Positions 11,001 to 22,357 of a stretch of 64,000 nt of DNA are shown here, piece by piece. Source of the stretch: Phaeosaccion multiseriatum (lineage: Eukaryota > Ochrophyta, other classes); contig OZ218960.1 in NCBI GenBank assembly GCA_965112735.1, positions 1,922,001 to 1,986,000 of the forward strand, in the 5' to 3' direction. Both the position numbers and the translations under genes were made by a program. Position 1 is the stretch's first letter; every line of letters begins with the position of its first letter. The notes under the pieces were generated by a model, which saw nothing but the letters and a program-made list of their open reading frames with translations, did not search any database and was not told the origin of the DNA.

Positions 11001-14000
11001 TTCCTCCGTCCCTCCCATCCTCCCATCCTCCCTCTCTCCTTCCGTCCTTCCCTCCTTCCCTCCCTCCCTCCCTCCCTCACTCACTCCCTCCTCCACTCCA
11101 CTCCGCTCCACTCCACTCCACTCCCTCCCTCCCTCCCTCCCCCCCCTCCCCCTCCTCCCCCCGCTCGCCCACCTCAAACCACTAACCTTGACTCGGCTGT
11201 ATGGATAGCGCTCCGCCAGTACTGTAATTCCTGCACTTGTCGCTTTGGTGCCTCGGACGTTAAGCGTCGCGAGGGATGGACACCCGTCAGCCAACCACTG
11301 CACCCCTGGGGAAGGGAAGGGAAGGGGAGGGAGGGAGGGAGGGAGGGAGGGAGGGAGGGAGGGAGGGAGGGAGGGAGGGAGGGAGGGAGGGAGGGAGGGA
11401 GGGAGGGAGGGAGGGAGGGAAGGGAGAAGGGGTGGGATGGAGCGGGTTAGGCGACTCGAGCTCTCTGTCTCTCTTCTTCTTCTCCATGGTCTCTGTCTTT
11501 TCCCTCTCTACACACGTATGTACAGTCACATTCAGGTGGTAGGTGGGTAGGTAGGTAGGTAGGTAGATAGGTAGGTAGGTAGGTAGGTAGGTAGGTAGGT
11601 AGGTAGGTAGGTAGGTAGGTAGGCAGGCAGTTGGGTAGGGTTAGGTGGGTTGGTCTCTGCTTCTTCCCTCTCTACACACATACACAAACACACACACACG
11701 TAAGACATACGTAGGACATGCACCTCCCCTCCTTTCCCAAGTACTTACCTGCGCTGGTTAGTTCTTTGCAGTCAAAGAGAATGGCGGAGGTGAGGAGGGG
11801 CAGAGAGTACTCTTCGAAGTAAATCATGGCACTGTCCTGCAGCCCCTTGCAGCCCGTTAGGTTCAGCTGATGAAGGAGGGGGGGGAGGGAGGGAGGGAGG
11901 GAGGGAGAGGTGGGGAGATGAGCTGAAACTGAAACTGCCTGATACGTAGTATAACTGTCCTCTTACGTACCGATGTGAGCCTGTGACACCTCTGACACAC
12001 ACTCTTGAGCCCCGCCCTCCCAAAGTAACGGCAATGAGACAGGTTGAGGTGGCGGAGGGAGGGGCCGCATCGACGGGCGAAGTCATGGAGGAGGGCATCG
12101 CACACAACTTCGCCACAATCTGTCAGGTCCAGGGAGGTGAGGGAAGAGCAGCCCGCAGCCAGGGCACTTAAGCCTGAGGGGGGAGGGGCGTGGAGTGGCA
12201 GTCCATGGGCAGGGGGGCGGTGGCAGAGGATGAAAGGGTGATGGCAGTGGATGGTAGGGGGGGGGGGGTGTAGCGGGCGTTGGTGTCCGTCGTGCTTCCC
12301 TTTCTCTTCTCATTCGCCGCCCCCCATAAAGCCCCTCCCTCACCCCCTCCCACCCTCATCCCTCCCCCCTCTCCCTCCTCCCCACCCACCTCTGAGGGTC
12401 ATATCTGAGCAACTCTGCAGGGAGAGCGTCTGTAGTTTGCCCAGCCCCTGTCCGATGGCAGCCAATGCCAGTCTCTTGAGCTGAAAGCAGCGGTCCACTT
12501 TGAGGCTCAGCAGCCCGGGGCAGCACTGACCCAGGGCCTGCACACCTGTTGTCGTTGTTGTTGTTGTTGTTGTTGTTCAGCTTCAGTTTCAGGCTCGACT
12601 TCAGTTTCAGTTTTTGTTCTAGTTGGGGCTGGCTAGTTGGGGCCTGTCCATAGTGTCGATGTCGATTTCCTCTACGAATACTGGTATCGTGGTATCTTTT
12701 CCTCACCACACATACCACATACCTGCCATGGCGAAGTCCCGTTGAGTGCCATCGCTGAGCAAGTAAATGCCCGACAGATCGACATGTTGTAAAGCCTTGC
12801 ACCCCTCTGCCAGCACACCGACCCCCACGTCCGTAATGAGCTTGAGGTTGCGCAGAGAGAGCCATGAGAGGTGTGGGCAGTGCTCGGCCAGAGAGGTCAT
12901 GCCGGCGTTGCTGATCTTCACGCACTTGGACAGGTTCAGGTACTGTGGGTAGTAAGTCAATGGGTGGGTAGTTGAGTGAATGGGTGGGTGGGGTGGGTGG
13001 GTGACGGGGTAGGTGCGTGGGTGGGTGCGTAGGATGGATAGAATAGGATGGATGGTAACCTATAGGCCTACATGTATAGAGAAGGGAGGATGGCAATCTA
13101 TGATTGGCAATGTATGGATGGGATGGCAATCTATGGATGGGGTGGCGATGTATGGATGGTAACCTATGGGTCTACATACCTCGAGAGCGTGGCAGCCGAG
13201 ACTCAGCCAATTCACACCCACGTCGGTCACGTTATCACACCCTGTGCAGGAGGAAAGAGGCAAGGAGGGTAAGACGGGGGGAGGCAAGGAGGGAGGGAGG
13301 GAGGGAGGGAGGGAGGGAGGGAGGGAGGGAGGGAGGGAGGGAGGGAGGGAGGGAGGGAGGGAGGGAGGGAGGGAGGGAGGGAGGGAGGGAGGGAGGGAGG
13401 GAGGGAGGGAGGGAGGGAGGGAGGGAGGGAGGGAGGGAGGGAGGGAGGGAGGGAGGGAGGGAGCCAGCAAGCTCTAGTAAACAATCGCCTGCCTTCTGCC
13501 TGCCCATGAGCCGGCCTGCCCATATGCCTACACCTTACCTGCCAGATTGAGGTGGTGCAGGGCCTTGCAATTCTCTCCAAGCGCAAGCAAAGTGACGTCA
13601 TTGAGCTTGAAGGAGAAGTCCCTCCTGCTCAAGTCCAAGTACTCGAGGTCAGGACAGGCCTTTGCCACCTTCATCACACCCTCGTCAGAGATCTAGAGGG
13701 AGGGGGGGAGGGAGGGAGGGAAGGGCAATTGAGGCGGGTGAAGTGAAGCGGGATAAGTGAAGCGGGTGAACTGTCTTGTGGCGCTCCTCCGATCGATCCC
13801 GCCCCCCCTGCCCTTCTCTAGGCTGCTCCCCCTTCCCCTCCCTCCCGCCCCCCCCCCTTGCCGACTCGCTCACCCACCCACACACGCACGCACCCACGCA
13901 CCCACGCACCCACGTACCCACGCACCCACGCACCCACGCACCCACGCACGCGCCCACGTACCTGGCAGCACTGGGGAAGTCTAAGGTGCCTGAGGTGAGT

Positions 14001-16899
14001 GCAGTTCTTGGCGAGGCTTGCGAGCTCTTGGTCCCCCACCTTGTTGCAGAAGCTCAGGTTAAGCTTCTCCAGCAAAGGGCAGCCGTTGAATAACTGCCGG
14101 GGGGGGGGGTCAGTAAGAGAGAGAGAGGGGAAATAGAGAGAGAGCGAGACCAGCAGACAGGCCGACACAGGTGAAGAGAAGGAAAGGAAAGGCACTCCCT
14201 TTGGCTGGACTATACTTGATTATCGACATCAAGTATCCTCATCGATTATCCACCTCTTGATTGGACAATACATTTTCCTGTGGTGTCTCATACCGTGCAT
14301 ACGGGTAGGGTCTAACCAACTGAAAGTGGTACTGAATGCCTCCTCACATATGTCAAATGGCGACAATCTGACTGACTCACTCACTCACTCACTCACTCAA
14401 TCACTCAATCACTCACTCACTCACTCACTCACTCAATCACTCAATCACTCAATCACTCAATCACTCACTCACTCAATCACTCACTCACTCACTCACTCAC
14501 TCACTCACTCACTCACTCACTCAATCACTCACTCACTCACTCACTCACTCAATCACTCAATCACTCACTCACTCACTCACTCACTCAATCACTCACTCAC
14601 TGACTGACCTTGGTGAGCACCCAACGGCTGATCTGACGACACCCAGCCAAGTTGAGCTCTCGCAGCTCAGGGCAGCACTCTCCGACGACGGCCACGCCAG
14701 GCCCTGTCACAGAGGTACAGTTGGCCATCTCCAGGACCTGTGTGTGTGTGTTGGGGGGGGGGGGTGTTTACACAAGACACGCACGCACACACACGCGCAC
14801 ACAAACATGCACACACGCACACACATACATACATACATACATACACGCATACACGCACGCGCACACGCCCACACACACACGCACGCACACGCACACACAA
14901 AGAGGGGTAAGAGGTCCACATACGCCGCCCGCAGACAGCAAAACGAAGCAGAGCGACATGAAGGAATGCTGCGTACAACCGCTATCCGCACCCTCCCAGC
15001 AGACAGAGCGACAAGAAAGGAGTGCGGCCCTCCCTCCCAGCAGACAGAGAAGGCAAGAAAGGCGTGCGGTGTGGAGTCGTGGCGTAGCACATGAGGGGGA
15101 GGGAGGGATACACGGTTTGAGAGCTCTCAAAGGTCCCCCTTAACGCCCGGTCACCTTCCCTTCCCTCTCCTCTCCTTCCCGCGTCGGAAAAGGACGGAAA
15201 GTCTATTCCTTCTCCTCCCTCTTGTCGTGGTCTCTGACCATGGGGCGGGAAGCACCCCCCTTCCTTCCCTTCCTTCCCTTCCTTCCCTCCCTTTTCCCTG
15301 CCCTGCCCTCCCTCCCCTTCTTGACATGCAAACAACACCAACCAACCAACCAACCAACCAACCAACCAACGAACGTGCCTGCAACCTCCGGCACGACGTG
15401 GCCAAAGTCCTGATGCTGACGTCCGTGACAAGACTCGCGTCACTAATGTCCACGAATCTGAGGCTGCGGCACCCCTCCCCCAGCGCCGATAGTCCCAAGT
15501 CGCCCACGTGAGCGGCTCCGTTGAGATTCACCTCCCTTAGCCCTTCGCTGTCGGTAAAGGTGCCCACGGCCTTGTCGTAAGCAAGGCGCCTCATCTGGTG
15601 TAGGTATTGGCGCTCTCTCCAGCTCACCATGGCTTTGGGGTCCATGGAAGCCTCCATCTCTGCAGAGGCGGTGGGAGTGACCAGAGGGAGGGAGGGACGG
15701 AGGGAGGGAGGGAGGGAGGGAGGGAGGGAGGGGGTGTTAGCTACACGTTGTCATGGACTGGACTGGAGTGCGCGGGGCAGGAGGAGATAATTTGGGACAT
15801 ATTCTCCGTTTTCCATCCATTCCCTTCTTTCATCCCATCCATGCATTCATCCGACTCAAGAGAGGAGCAGCAACTTGCGCTCGTTTCTCTCTCTCATCAG
15901 AGCATGTTTCTCTCTCTCATCAGAGCATGTTCGGAGCTCTGGGATACCGATGCACTCTCCCCATGGAAGTGCAGCAGCACGTCACCCCTCGTGGAAGCCC
16001 CCCACCTCCCCATTCTCTCTCTCTCTCTCTCTTTCCCTCCCTCCTTAGAAGTGCGCCTGTAATGCTTGCCGTGAAGTTGAGTAAAGTGGGCAGTCGAGTT
16101 GGAGCAGTGACGTACCTTCGAGTGTCATGTCTTCCTCGAAGCTGGTGAAGCCTGCAGGAGGAGGGGGCGTGGGGGGAAAGCTTTTGGTCGCCACTCCACC
16201 TTCACCTCCTGCTGCTGGGAGACTTGTTCCTGAGCCGCGAGAAGGCCGTGCCGTTCCTTCCTCCCGAGCCGTATCTGTCCCCCTTCTTGATACCCGCTGG
16301 CCCCCGATGCCTGCGATGCCCTCCTTCTTGACATGGGCGGCCACTTGAGCCTCCGCGCTCTCTCTGGCCTTGCGGTGAATACGCTCCAAGTTCAGCCTGG
16401 CCGCCGTCTGCAGAGTGCTGTCCTTCACCACCAGAGTCCATCTACTCAGGTCAAGCGCATGCGGGTTGGATGTCCGACTGGCCCCAAAGAAGTCACCGTT
16501 GCCGTAATGGTCTGGTAGGCAGAGCTCCTCTGGCACCTCATCGTACGGCAAGGCTGCGGTATTCCCCACCGCCTTGATGGCATTGTTGAGCTGCTCACTC
16601 GCCGCGGCAGCTCCACCAATCGTCACACTACTCTTGCTTACAGCACTGTTCGTGTCGTTGTTGATTGCTGTTGTAATTGTTGCGGTCCCCCCGCCGCCTC
16701 TTTCTCCTCCTGCTGACGAAGAAGGCGCCGGCCCGACGTTGGCTGCCTTTCCACCTGCACTGGGGGGGGATGCCATCGCAAGAGGAACACCACTTCCTCG
16801 CCTCTTTAGAGCCGACCCTCTTCGCTTAGATACATCACCAGGGCTGCTACCCAGGCTCTTCGTCGGAGCCGAGGCCGCTGGGGCCACCTCCAAGCCCAT
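4279..16899 (-). CDS. LRR / IQ-motif / WW / B-box-like multidomain protein (24 exons)
   Basis: Exons in transcript order: 16899-16116, 15659-15379, 14737-14609, 14093-13962, 13692-13539, 13241-13180, 12942-12723, 12545-12390, 12173-11971, 11866-11749, 11305-11187, 10368-10231, 9894-9746, 8911-8824, 8299-8252, 7717-7651, 7445-7331, 7150-6972, 6718-6420, 6226-6110, 5902-5749, 5487-5232, 4977-4728, 4518-4279. All phases join, giving 1485 residues. After a basic, low-complexity N-terminus come AMN1/FBXL-type leucine-rich repeats (about 300-786), ten IQ motifs (about 818-1165, such as [15 protein letters not shown]), a WW-like domain (about 1168-1200), a Cys-rich B-box-like finger (CSDC, CATC, CSAC then His, about 1208-1236), a second WW ([18 protein letters not shown]), a Gln-rich linker and a C-terminal WW-like end. 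The IQ motifs predict binding of calmodulin or myosin-type light chains; the LRRs and WWs predict protein scaffolding. No F-box was seen. The second intron has a GC donor. An in-frame ATG at 17403 could extend the N-terminus, but that stretch looks non-coding. Confidence 0.88.
5001..5128. repeat. 21-bp minisatellite in an intron of the LRR/IQ/WW gene
   Basis: About six head-to-tail copies of a 21-bp unit of the form CATCAGTTGGTGATACAGCAG fill the intron between 5232 and 4977. Copies differ by one or two bases, and one carries an extra base. The unit contains the dispersed TTGGTGATAC element found elsewhere in the window. In one frame of the minus strand the array reads as repeated AVSPTDA. 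Confidence 0.9.
7725..8015. repeat. (GGGT)n and (GT)n microsatellite
   Basis: An imperfect GGGT/GAGT tract on the plus strand grades into an uninterrupted GT run at about 7945-7998. It lies in an intron of the LRR/IQ/WW gene, immediately upstream (in transcript sense) of the exon starting at 7717, so it forms the CA/CCCA-rich approach to that 3' splice site. Confidence 0.85.
8466..8590. repeat. (CTC)n trinucleotide repeat
   Basis: A nearly pure (CTC/TCC)n run of about 120 bp sits in an intron of the LRR/IQ/WW gene, between exons 8911-8824 and 8299-8252. On the transcribed-sense strand it is GAG/GGA, in the donor half of the intron. Open frames across it (poly-Ser, poly-Pro, poly-Arg) are artefacts. 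Confidence 0.9.
9056..9725. repeat. 10-bp CCTCTCCCCT minisatellite (polypurine/polypyrimidine)
   Basis: About 670 bp of 10-bp CCTCTCCCCT units, with occasional variants, sit directly after the 5' splice site at 9745 of the LRR/IQ/WW gene. The transcribed-sense strand is therefore a 670-base run of G and A. Mirror symmetry of such a tract would favour triplex (H-DNA) formation. Confidence 0.9.
10390..10790. repeat. (GGTA)n tetranucleotide tract
   Basis: About 400 bp of GGTA/GGAA repeats lie in the intron between exons 11305-11187 and 10368-10231 of the LRR/IQ/WW gene. In the transcript sense the tract is TACC-rich and lies just before the 3' splice site at 10369. A shorter GGTA tract at about 11537-11625 lies in the preceding intron. 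Confidence 0.9.
11320..11425. repeat. (GGGA)n tetranucleotide tract
   Basis: An almost pure GGGA run of about 100 bp is immediately upstream, in transcript sense, of the exon starting at 11305. On the coding strand of this gene it reads CCCT and forms a greatly extended polypyrimidine tract. Confidence 0.9.
13285..13462. repeat. (GGGA)n tetranucleotide tract
   Basis: About 175 bp of pure GGGA repeats lie in the intron between exons 13692-13539 and 13241-13180 of the LRR/IQ/WW gene, on the acceptor side. In transcript sense it is (CCCT)n ending about 45 bases before the CACAG splice site. Confidence 0.92.
14370..14605. repeat. CACT/AATCACTC tract
   Basis: About 235 bp of CACT repeats with interspersed AATCACTC units lie directly after the donor at 14608 of the LRR/IQ/WW gene. 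In transcript sense it is (AGTG)n with TGATT variants. Nothing coding is supported. Confidence 0.85.
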
Positions 16900-17971
16900 G
16901 CTGAGCCAGTAGAGAGGCCGCAAGCGAGAAGAAAAAATCTGTAACGCCAATTTTTGGAGGACCAACATGTGAATAAAACACACACCACACAGCCACTCAC
17001 ACCACAGGGGAGAGAGACAGGCGCCAACAGAACCATACGTGATAGAGCAAAAACGCCCCGCACTGCAGAAAAGGAAAAAGTGGGGTGGAGCGGGCCTACT
17101 AACTACTAACTGAGCAAGCAAGTGTTTCAGCGGGCGGTGCAAGGGAAGTTGCGGCAAGAGCTTGAAGGCATTTGGAGTGAGAGTTTGAAAGTTTCGGCAT
17201 TTGTAAGTAGACAACGAGACACGTAAACAACAGTGTTGTACGAGGTATTTAATTCTGCCTCCACCCATGTCCCGTCTCGATGTCCCCGTCTCGATGCCCC
17301 ACGCAGTGCCTCCCTCGCCGCGCTCCATCACTCTTTGCTTGAGCTCAATGCATGGACCTAGTAACATGGTGCTCTTGCTGCCGTCTGCCGTTGGTACGTG
17401 CATGCGTGTGCGTGGGTGTGTGCCCCTCCCTGTGCCCCATGCTCCAAGCGAAACTAAAGTTCCTTTCTAGAGCAATCGTGTCGTCGCCCGTTGCCCGGTG
17501 CCCGGTGCCCCAATCGAAAAGGCAAGGAGAGGCAAGGTGGATAATCCTTTTATCCTTTGCCTGGGCGCTGAGGCGACTCTCGCTGGCTCGCATCCCTTGT
17601 GCGGCACGTGGGTTCAATTGTGACGTGGCCATTGCCCGCATGGCACGGCAGAGCACGGCACGCACCTACGCCTCGAGCCGGACGGACCGTGGGGGCAGGC
17701 AGAGCAGTCGACTAGTCGTGCTCCTGCCTACTCGTGCTTCTCTGCTCGTGCGCTACCTCACCGCACGTCAATCTGCACGTACGACCAATTGAGCCCCCTC
17801 CGCCGCCCTCCGTGGACTCAACCCCCCGCCCCCCCCTCGTGCGTTTCCTCCTTTGAAGAGAAGCGCTCTTGCTTTAGACGGACACCTTTCTATCCCCTGT
17901 GACTCAAGATCACATCGGGAGGTAATATAAGACGGCGTCAGTTTAAGCAAAAGCGCCTCTCTCGACACCCC
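16900..17971. other. Gap upstream of the LRR/IQ/WW gene, downstream of the plastid-protein gene
   Basis: Both flanking genes are on the minus strand, so this holds the promoter and 5'UTR of the LRR/IQ/WW gene and the 3' end of the plastid-protein gene. The frame of the LRR protein stays open back to an ATG at 17403, but the added residues are Leu/Cys/Phe-rich with no recognisable domain. A GTGAGT...TTACAG pair near 17000-16940 may mark a 5'UTR intron. No other gene is supported. Confidence 0.5.
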
Positions 17972-18998
17972 TCACCTCCCAGTGAGCAGGCTGAACATCA
18001 CCCCGGAGCCGATGAGAACACCCGCTACCACGACGGGGTTGTCGGTGGACAGGAAGAAGGGCTCCACCTCTCCCTGTGGCACCTTCCTGAATTTGCGCTT
18101 CCTCTGCTCAAGCCAGTCCGTGAAGAACCAGGACTAAGGTTACGCACGTGCGTGTGCGCGCGTTTGCACCGAGGGTGTCGAGAAAGGAGTGGAGGAAGAC
18201 AGCGAAGGCGGCGACGTAAGGGGTGCACGCACTTGGGAAGAGGAATCATTTGCGTGTGCTTCCATCTCACTGGGTGCACTCTTTCTCTCACTCTCGCTCT
18301 CGCTCTCTCTCAGACAGGCAGGCAAACACGCTCTCCTCGCCAACGAAATGAATTCACCATCCCTTTGATCGCACTACGTCAACACACCTCGACTCTTCGC
18401 TCCCCTGCGCCGCCAGGTGAGCGGTCCGCTTCCAGATCTCCCAAATAAGCTCCAAGCTCTCCCTGCGTATGGACACGAGGCAATCCAAGGAACGAGCAAG
18501 CAGTTGGGGTGCGCTTAGCCAAGGGGAGAGTGGGCATTTGGAGAAGAGGGTGGTAGAGCACTGTGTGGGAGAGAGGCAGGCATAGGGGAGCTCGGAAAGA
18601 CAGCAGCTCACCTTTCTCTTGCTCCTGCTCAAGGCAACCCGCTCTCCGGGCACGAGCTTATACCACCAGAACCAGCCCACTGCTATCGAGACGCCGAGTG
18701 CCAAGAAACTCGGAGCGGCCAGTGAGAAGTCTGGTTCAAAGGTCACAGGAGGAGCGGAAGCGGCTTCACCGATTGCACCACCTAATGATGCGGCTGCACC
18801 TTCGACATCCCAGGCTGCTGAAGCTTGAATCCGAGGAACTGAATCTCTCTGCGCTTGCCTACCGCCAGGACGTAATTGTGTGCCCCTGCTACTCGTGCGC
18901 TGGTGCACTATCGTCGAGCCGAGGCCCGTCAGGCTAAACGCAGACGCGGAAAGGAGAGAGCTGAAGAAGGCGATCGCCCACAACCAAGGTCCAAACAT
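17972..18998 (-). CDS. Predicted plastid-targeted small membrane protein
   Basis: Two exons, 18998-18612 and 18133-17972, join in phase 0 (GTGAGC donor, CTTAG acceptor) to give 182 residues. The N-terminus is a hydrophobic signal peptide (WLWAIAFFSSLL) ending in SASAFSLTG. Phe after an Ala-x-Ala cleavage site, followed by a Ser/Thr/Arg-rich stretch, is the bipartite plastid-targeting signature of stramenopiles and other red-lineage secondary algae. The mature part has one hydrophobic segment (PSFLALGVSIAVGWFWW), a very basic loop rich in Arg and Lys containing SWFFTDWLEQRKRKFRKV, and a second hydrophobic segment (VVVAGVLIGSGVMFSLL) at the C-terminus. I do not recognise the family. A thylakoid or envelope location is inferred. 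It is head-to-head with the MGAT1-like gene, 219 bp away. Confidence 0.85.
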
Positions 18999-19217
18999 CC
19001 TTTGCGTGAGCGGTGAGTGTGATTGAATCAGACGCTGCTGCTGAGTCACGCACCAGCCAAGTGTGTGCGATGGTTCTTCGGTTCACAAATGGGTCCGAAA
19101 CTGGAGAGAAGGGAAGGGAATCCAAGTGGTCATTGCACGCTTTCCATGACACGCAGCAACAGGAGTAGGCCATAGAGCACAGCAAGGGGGATCCAGTGTG
19201 AAGTCCTCTGTAGGGCC

Positions 19218-21939
19218 ATGAGGTACATTGGGTGGGAGGAAGCCCACACGCTCATGAGGACGACGAGCGGAGGGAGGACTCGGAGAAGCAGGGACTTTGC
19301 CGAGAACGACCGACTCAACAGAACCAGAAGCAGCAGGGGGAGGCTGCAGGAATGGATGGGAGAAGATTTTTCAGAAGAAGCGAGGAGGGGGGGGTGCTGC
19401 AGCGGGTATTGCATCGCCAAGGCAGCGCTTGTGGCGGGTTTGCTTGGCACGGTCTTTGTCATGGGCGTGCAGGCGAGTCATGTGTGGGGGCAGCAGCACT
19501 AGAGTTGGACTTTACTTCTCCATCAGTGTACTCAATCTATTCGCCCCCAAGACTCGCCACCCGCTGCTGGTGCTGACGATTGATCTTTGTATTTGTACCA
19601 ACCCCCCCCTTCTCCCCGCAGACGGGCATGCATGGAGCCCACATCAATCTGAATGACCCATCGCACTTCATGACAAACTTGTCTCCTCGAGATCAGCTCA
19701 AAGCAGCTGGGGGAGAGAGCTGGAGCCAGCTGCAGTCGCAGCAGTCGGTAGAAAGGCCCTTGCAGGACGGGCAGTATAATGGGGGAGAAGAGGGGAAAGA
19801 AGGGAGGGAGGGAGGGAAAAGGCAGGAGCAACAAGAGCAAAGAAGGGAGACAGTGCAGCAAGGGCAAGGGCCAGAAGTAGGAGCCAGTGTACCTGCCCAT
19901 CCTGTCCATCATCGGCAGGCAATAGAGCAGCAGCAGCAACCGCTGCCGCACTCGCGGAAACCTCAGGGAGCGGCGCAGGAAGTGGCAGCATCAGCATCAT
20001 CAGCTCGGGAAGTACCAGCGGGCGGATCTACAGGGCAAGCGAGAGCAAGTGTACCACCACTAGCGCCTGCAGCAGCAGCGGGAGAGCAATCAGGAGGTGG
20101 GGGTGGTCAAGGCGAGGGGAGCGGAACATCGGCAGAAGCAGAAGCTTCACACCTTGCACCGCTCGTACCGCCGGGCTTCAACTTTTCACCCAAGGTGCGA
20201 TGAAGCAAGCAGGAGCTCAGAAAAACTCTATTCACACGCATGGAACGTAAGAGGGAGGGGTGCCCAGGACCTAGAGGCTCTTGGAAGCTGCTCTCCTTGC
20301 GATGCGAGGTGTCTGTGTGGGCACTGCCTCGCTTGTTCAGTATGAGTGTCGATGTTGAGCGTCTCTCCTCCCCGCCGAGGAAAGCCCTTCGCGAACGAAC
20401 GAACGAATGAAGGAACGAGGGACTGGGTCGTGTCTTGCTCTTGCGACGTTATTGGCCCCTTCCATCCCAAACTCCAAATTGTCCCACCCTCCTACCCTCC
20501 CACCCACCACCTCTTGCCCCCCCCCCCGTTCATCCCTTACACGGACACACTCACTCGCATCTCCCGCTCCTCACCGCACCTCCTTCAGGTTACATGCTTC
20601 ACCTCACCACATGCCCGTGTTTGCCCTGACCTTCCTCCCCTGCTCCTTGCTCTCTCCCTCCCCCCCACTCCCCTCCCCTCTCCCCTCCCTTCACCCTCCC
20701 CTCCCTTCACCCTCCCCTCCATCTCCTCTCACCTTCCTATTCACAGATGATGGCAGGCCCAATTGAGCAATACCTCTCTGCCGGTCACAAGCTGCCCATA
20801 CTCCTCATCACTTGCGACAGGGCGGAGCTGCTCAAAGAGACGTTACGCTCCCTGCAGAAAGTGCGTGGGCTTGACCTCGTCCGTGACGTGTTGGTGGTAC
20901 AGGATGGCGACGACAAGGCCGTAGCGCAGGTGCGTGCGTGGCGTGTGTGCGTGCGTGGCTTGTGTGCGTGGCATGTGTGTGTGTGTGTGCGTGCATGTGT
21001 GGTGGGCGATGACGTGTTGCTGACCCCATATCCTCACCCCCGCCAACCCTTTACCGCCCCTCTCTCAGCACCGCCCTGTCTGCCGGCTGCTGCTATAAAC
21101 GCCCTCCTCCTCCTCCTCCTCCTCCTCCTCCTCCTCCTCCTCCTCCTCCGCTTCCTCCCCATCCTCCTTCCCCTCCTCCTGCTGCTCCTCCTCCTCCGCT
21201 TCTTCTCGCCCGCCCCTGCCCCCTGCTGCTGCTCTGACTGACCGCCTCACTACCCTACGCGCGTCCCCCGATACGGATGAAGCGCAGGCGGTAAAGTCCT
21301 TCGGCATGACCCTGGAACAACACGTGGACCGCAAGAGGAGCAACACCAAAGACGGCGCCGTCCTCATCGCGCAGCACTACAAGTACGCTCTCACGCACGC
21401 TTTCAACAAGGTACGTACGAGCACGAGAGAGGACGTAAGAGGACGTAAGAGTACGTACGATGTGTGAGAGGATCGTATGAAGGAGAATGTGAGGCCGTGG
21501 CAAAGAAGGTGGGGTGGGGAAGGGGAAGGAGGGGGGGGGGTTGTGTGCACACGGGTCGAGAGAGTGCCTTAGCGCTTACCAACACACACGCACACACACA
21601 CGCGCGCGCACACGCACAGCCGCACCCGTCTGTCACTGCAGGTAGCGCTCATCCCTCCGCTTGTCCATCTTGGTCTTTGTGTTTTACGACTCGTCTCCCT
21701 CATGTCCGTGCGTGTTTTTTGAACTTGGGCTTTGACGTGTTCCTCCTCCCCGTCCCCCCCCCCCTCCCAGCGGCCCGACGCCCCTGGAGTGATAATTGTT
21801 GAAGACGACATGCTCTTCTCGCCTGACTTTGTGGAGTACTTTGAAGCCAACGCACCCCTCTTGGAGAGGGACCCCAAGACCTTTGTTTTGAGCTCCTGGA
21901 ATGACAACGGCTTCCGAAGCATGGTATGTAAGCTTAAGT

Positions 21940-21970
<31 letters not shown>

Positions 21971-22322
21971 TGTATGTATGTCTCCCTAGATTGTCCTCTT
22001 TCTCTGGGATGGTTGACAGCACGACCGCATGGATCAAGGGCTAGAAAACTGAAACTAACAGCACAAGTACACAATGTCCCCCTCAGGTGAGCGACCCTGC
22101 CGAGCTGCAGCGGACGGAGTATTTCCCCGGCCTGGGCTGGTTGCTGCCCCGCCGCCTGTGGAAGGGAGAGCTGGAAGCCAAGTGGCCCAAGAAGCACTGG
22201 TCAGTGGCGAGGAGCGAGCCGCTGCAAGACCCCCTCCCTGGTGCCGCTCACCGCGTACCCCATGTCTGTCCGCTCGATACCTCCCCCCCTTGTCCCTCTT
22301 ACCCCCTCCGCACATGCTCGTC

Positions 22323-22357
<35 letters not shown>

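Noticed and set aside
16900-17403. N-terminal extension of the LRR/IQ/WW protein to ATG 17403
   Set aside because: The frame is open, but the translated residues (Cys/Leu/Phe/His mix) look like UTR or intron, and GTGAGT...TTACAG signals lie within it. Kept only as an alternative start.
17352-17792. 146-codon plus-strand frame
   Set aside because: No motif, overlaps open frames on the other strand, and no splice or promoter context; the composition looks non-coding.
19130-19462. Minus-strand hydrophobic frame overlapping MGAT1 exon 1
   Set aside because: It overlaps the plus-strand exon with the signal anchor, which joins in phase to a clear glycosyltransferase. Leu-rich antisense of Gln/Arg/Lys codons is expected.
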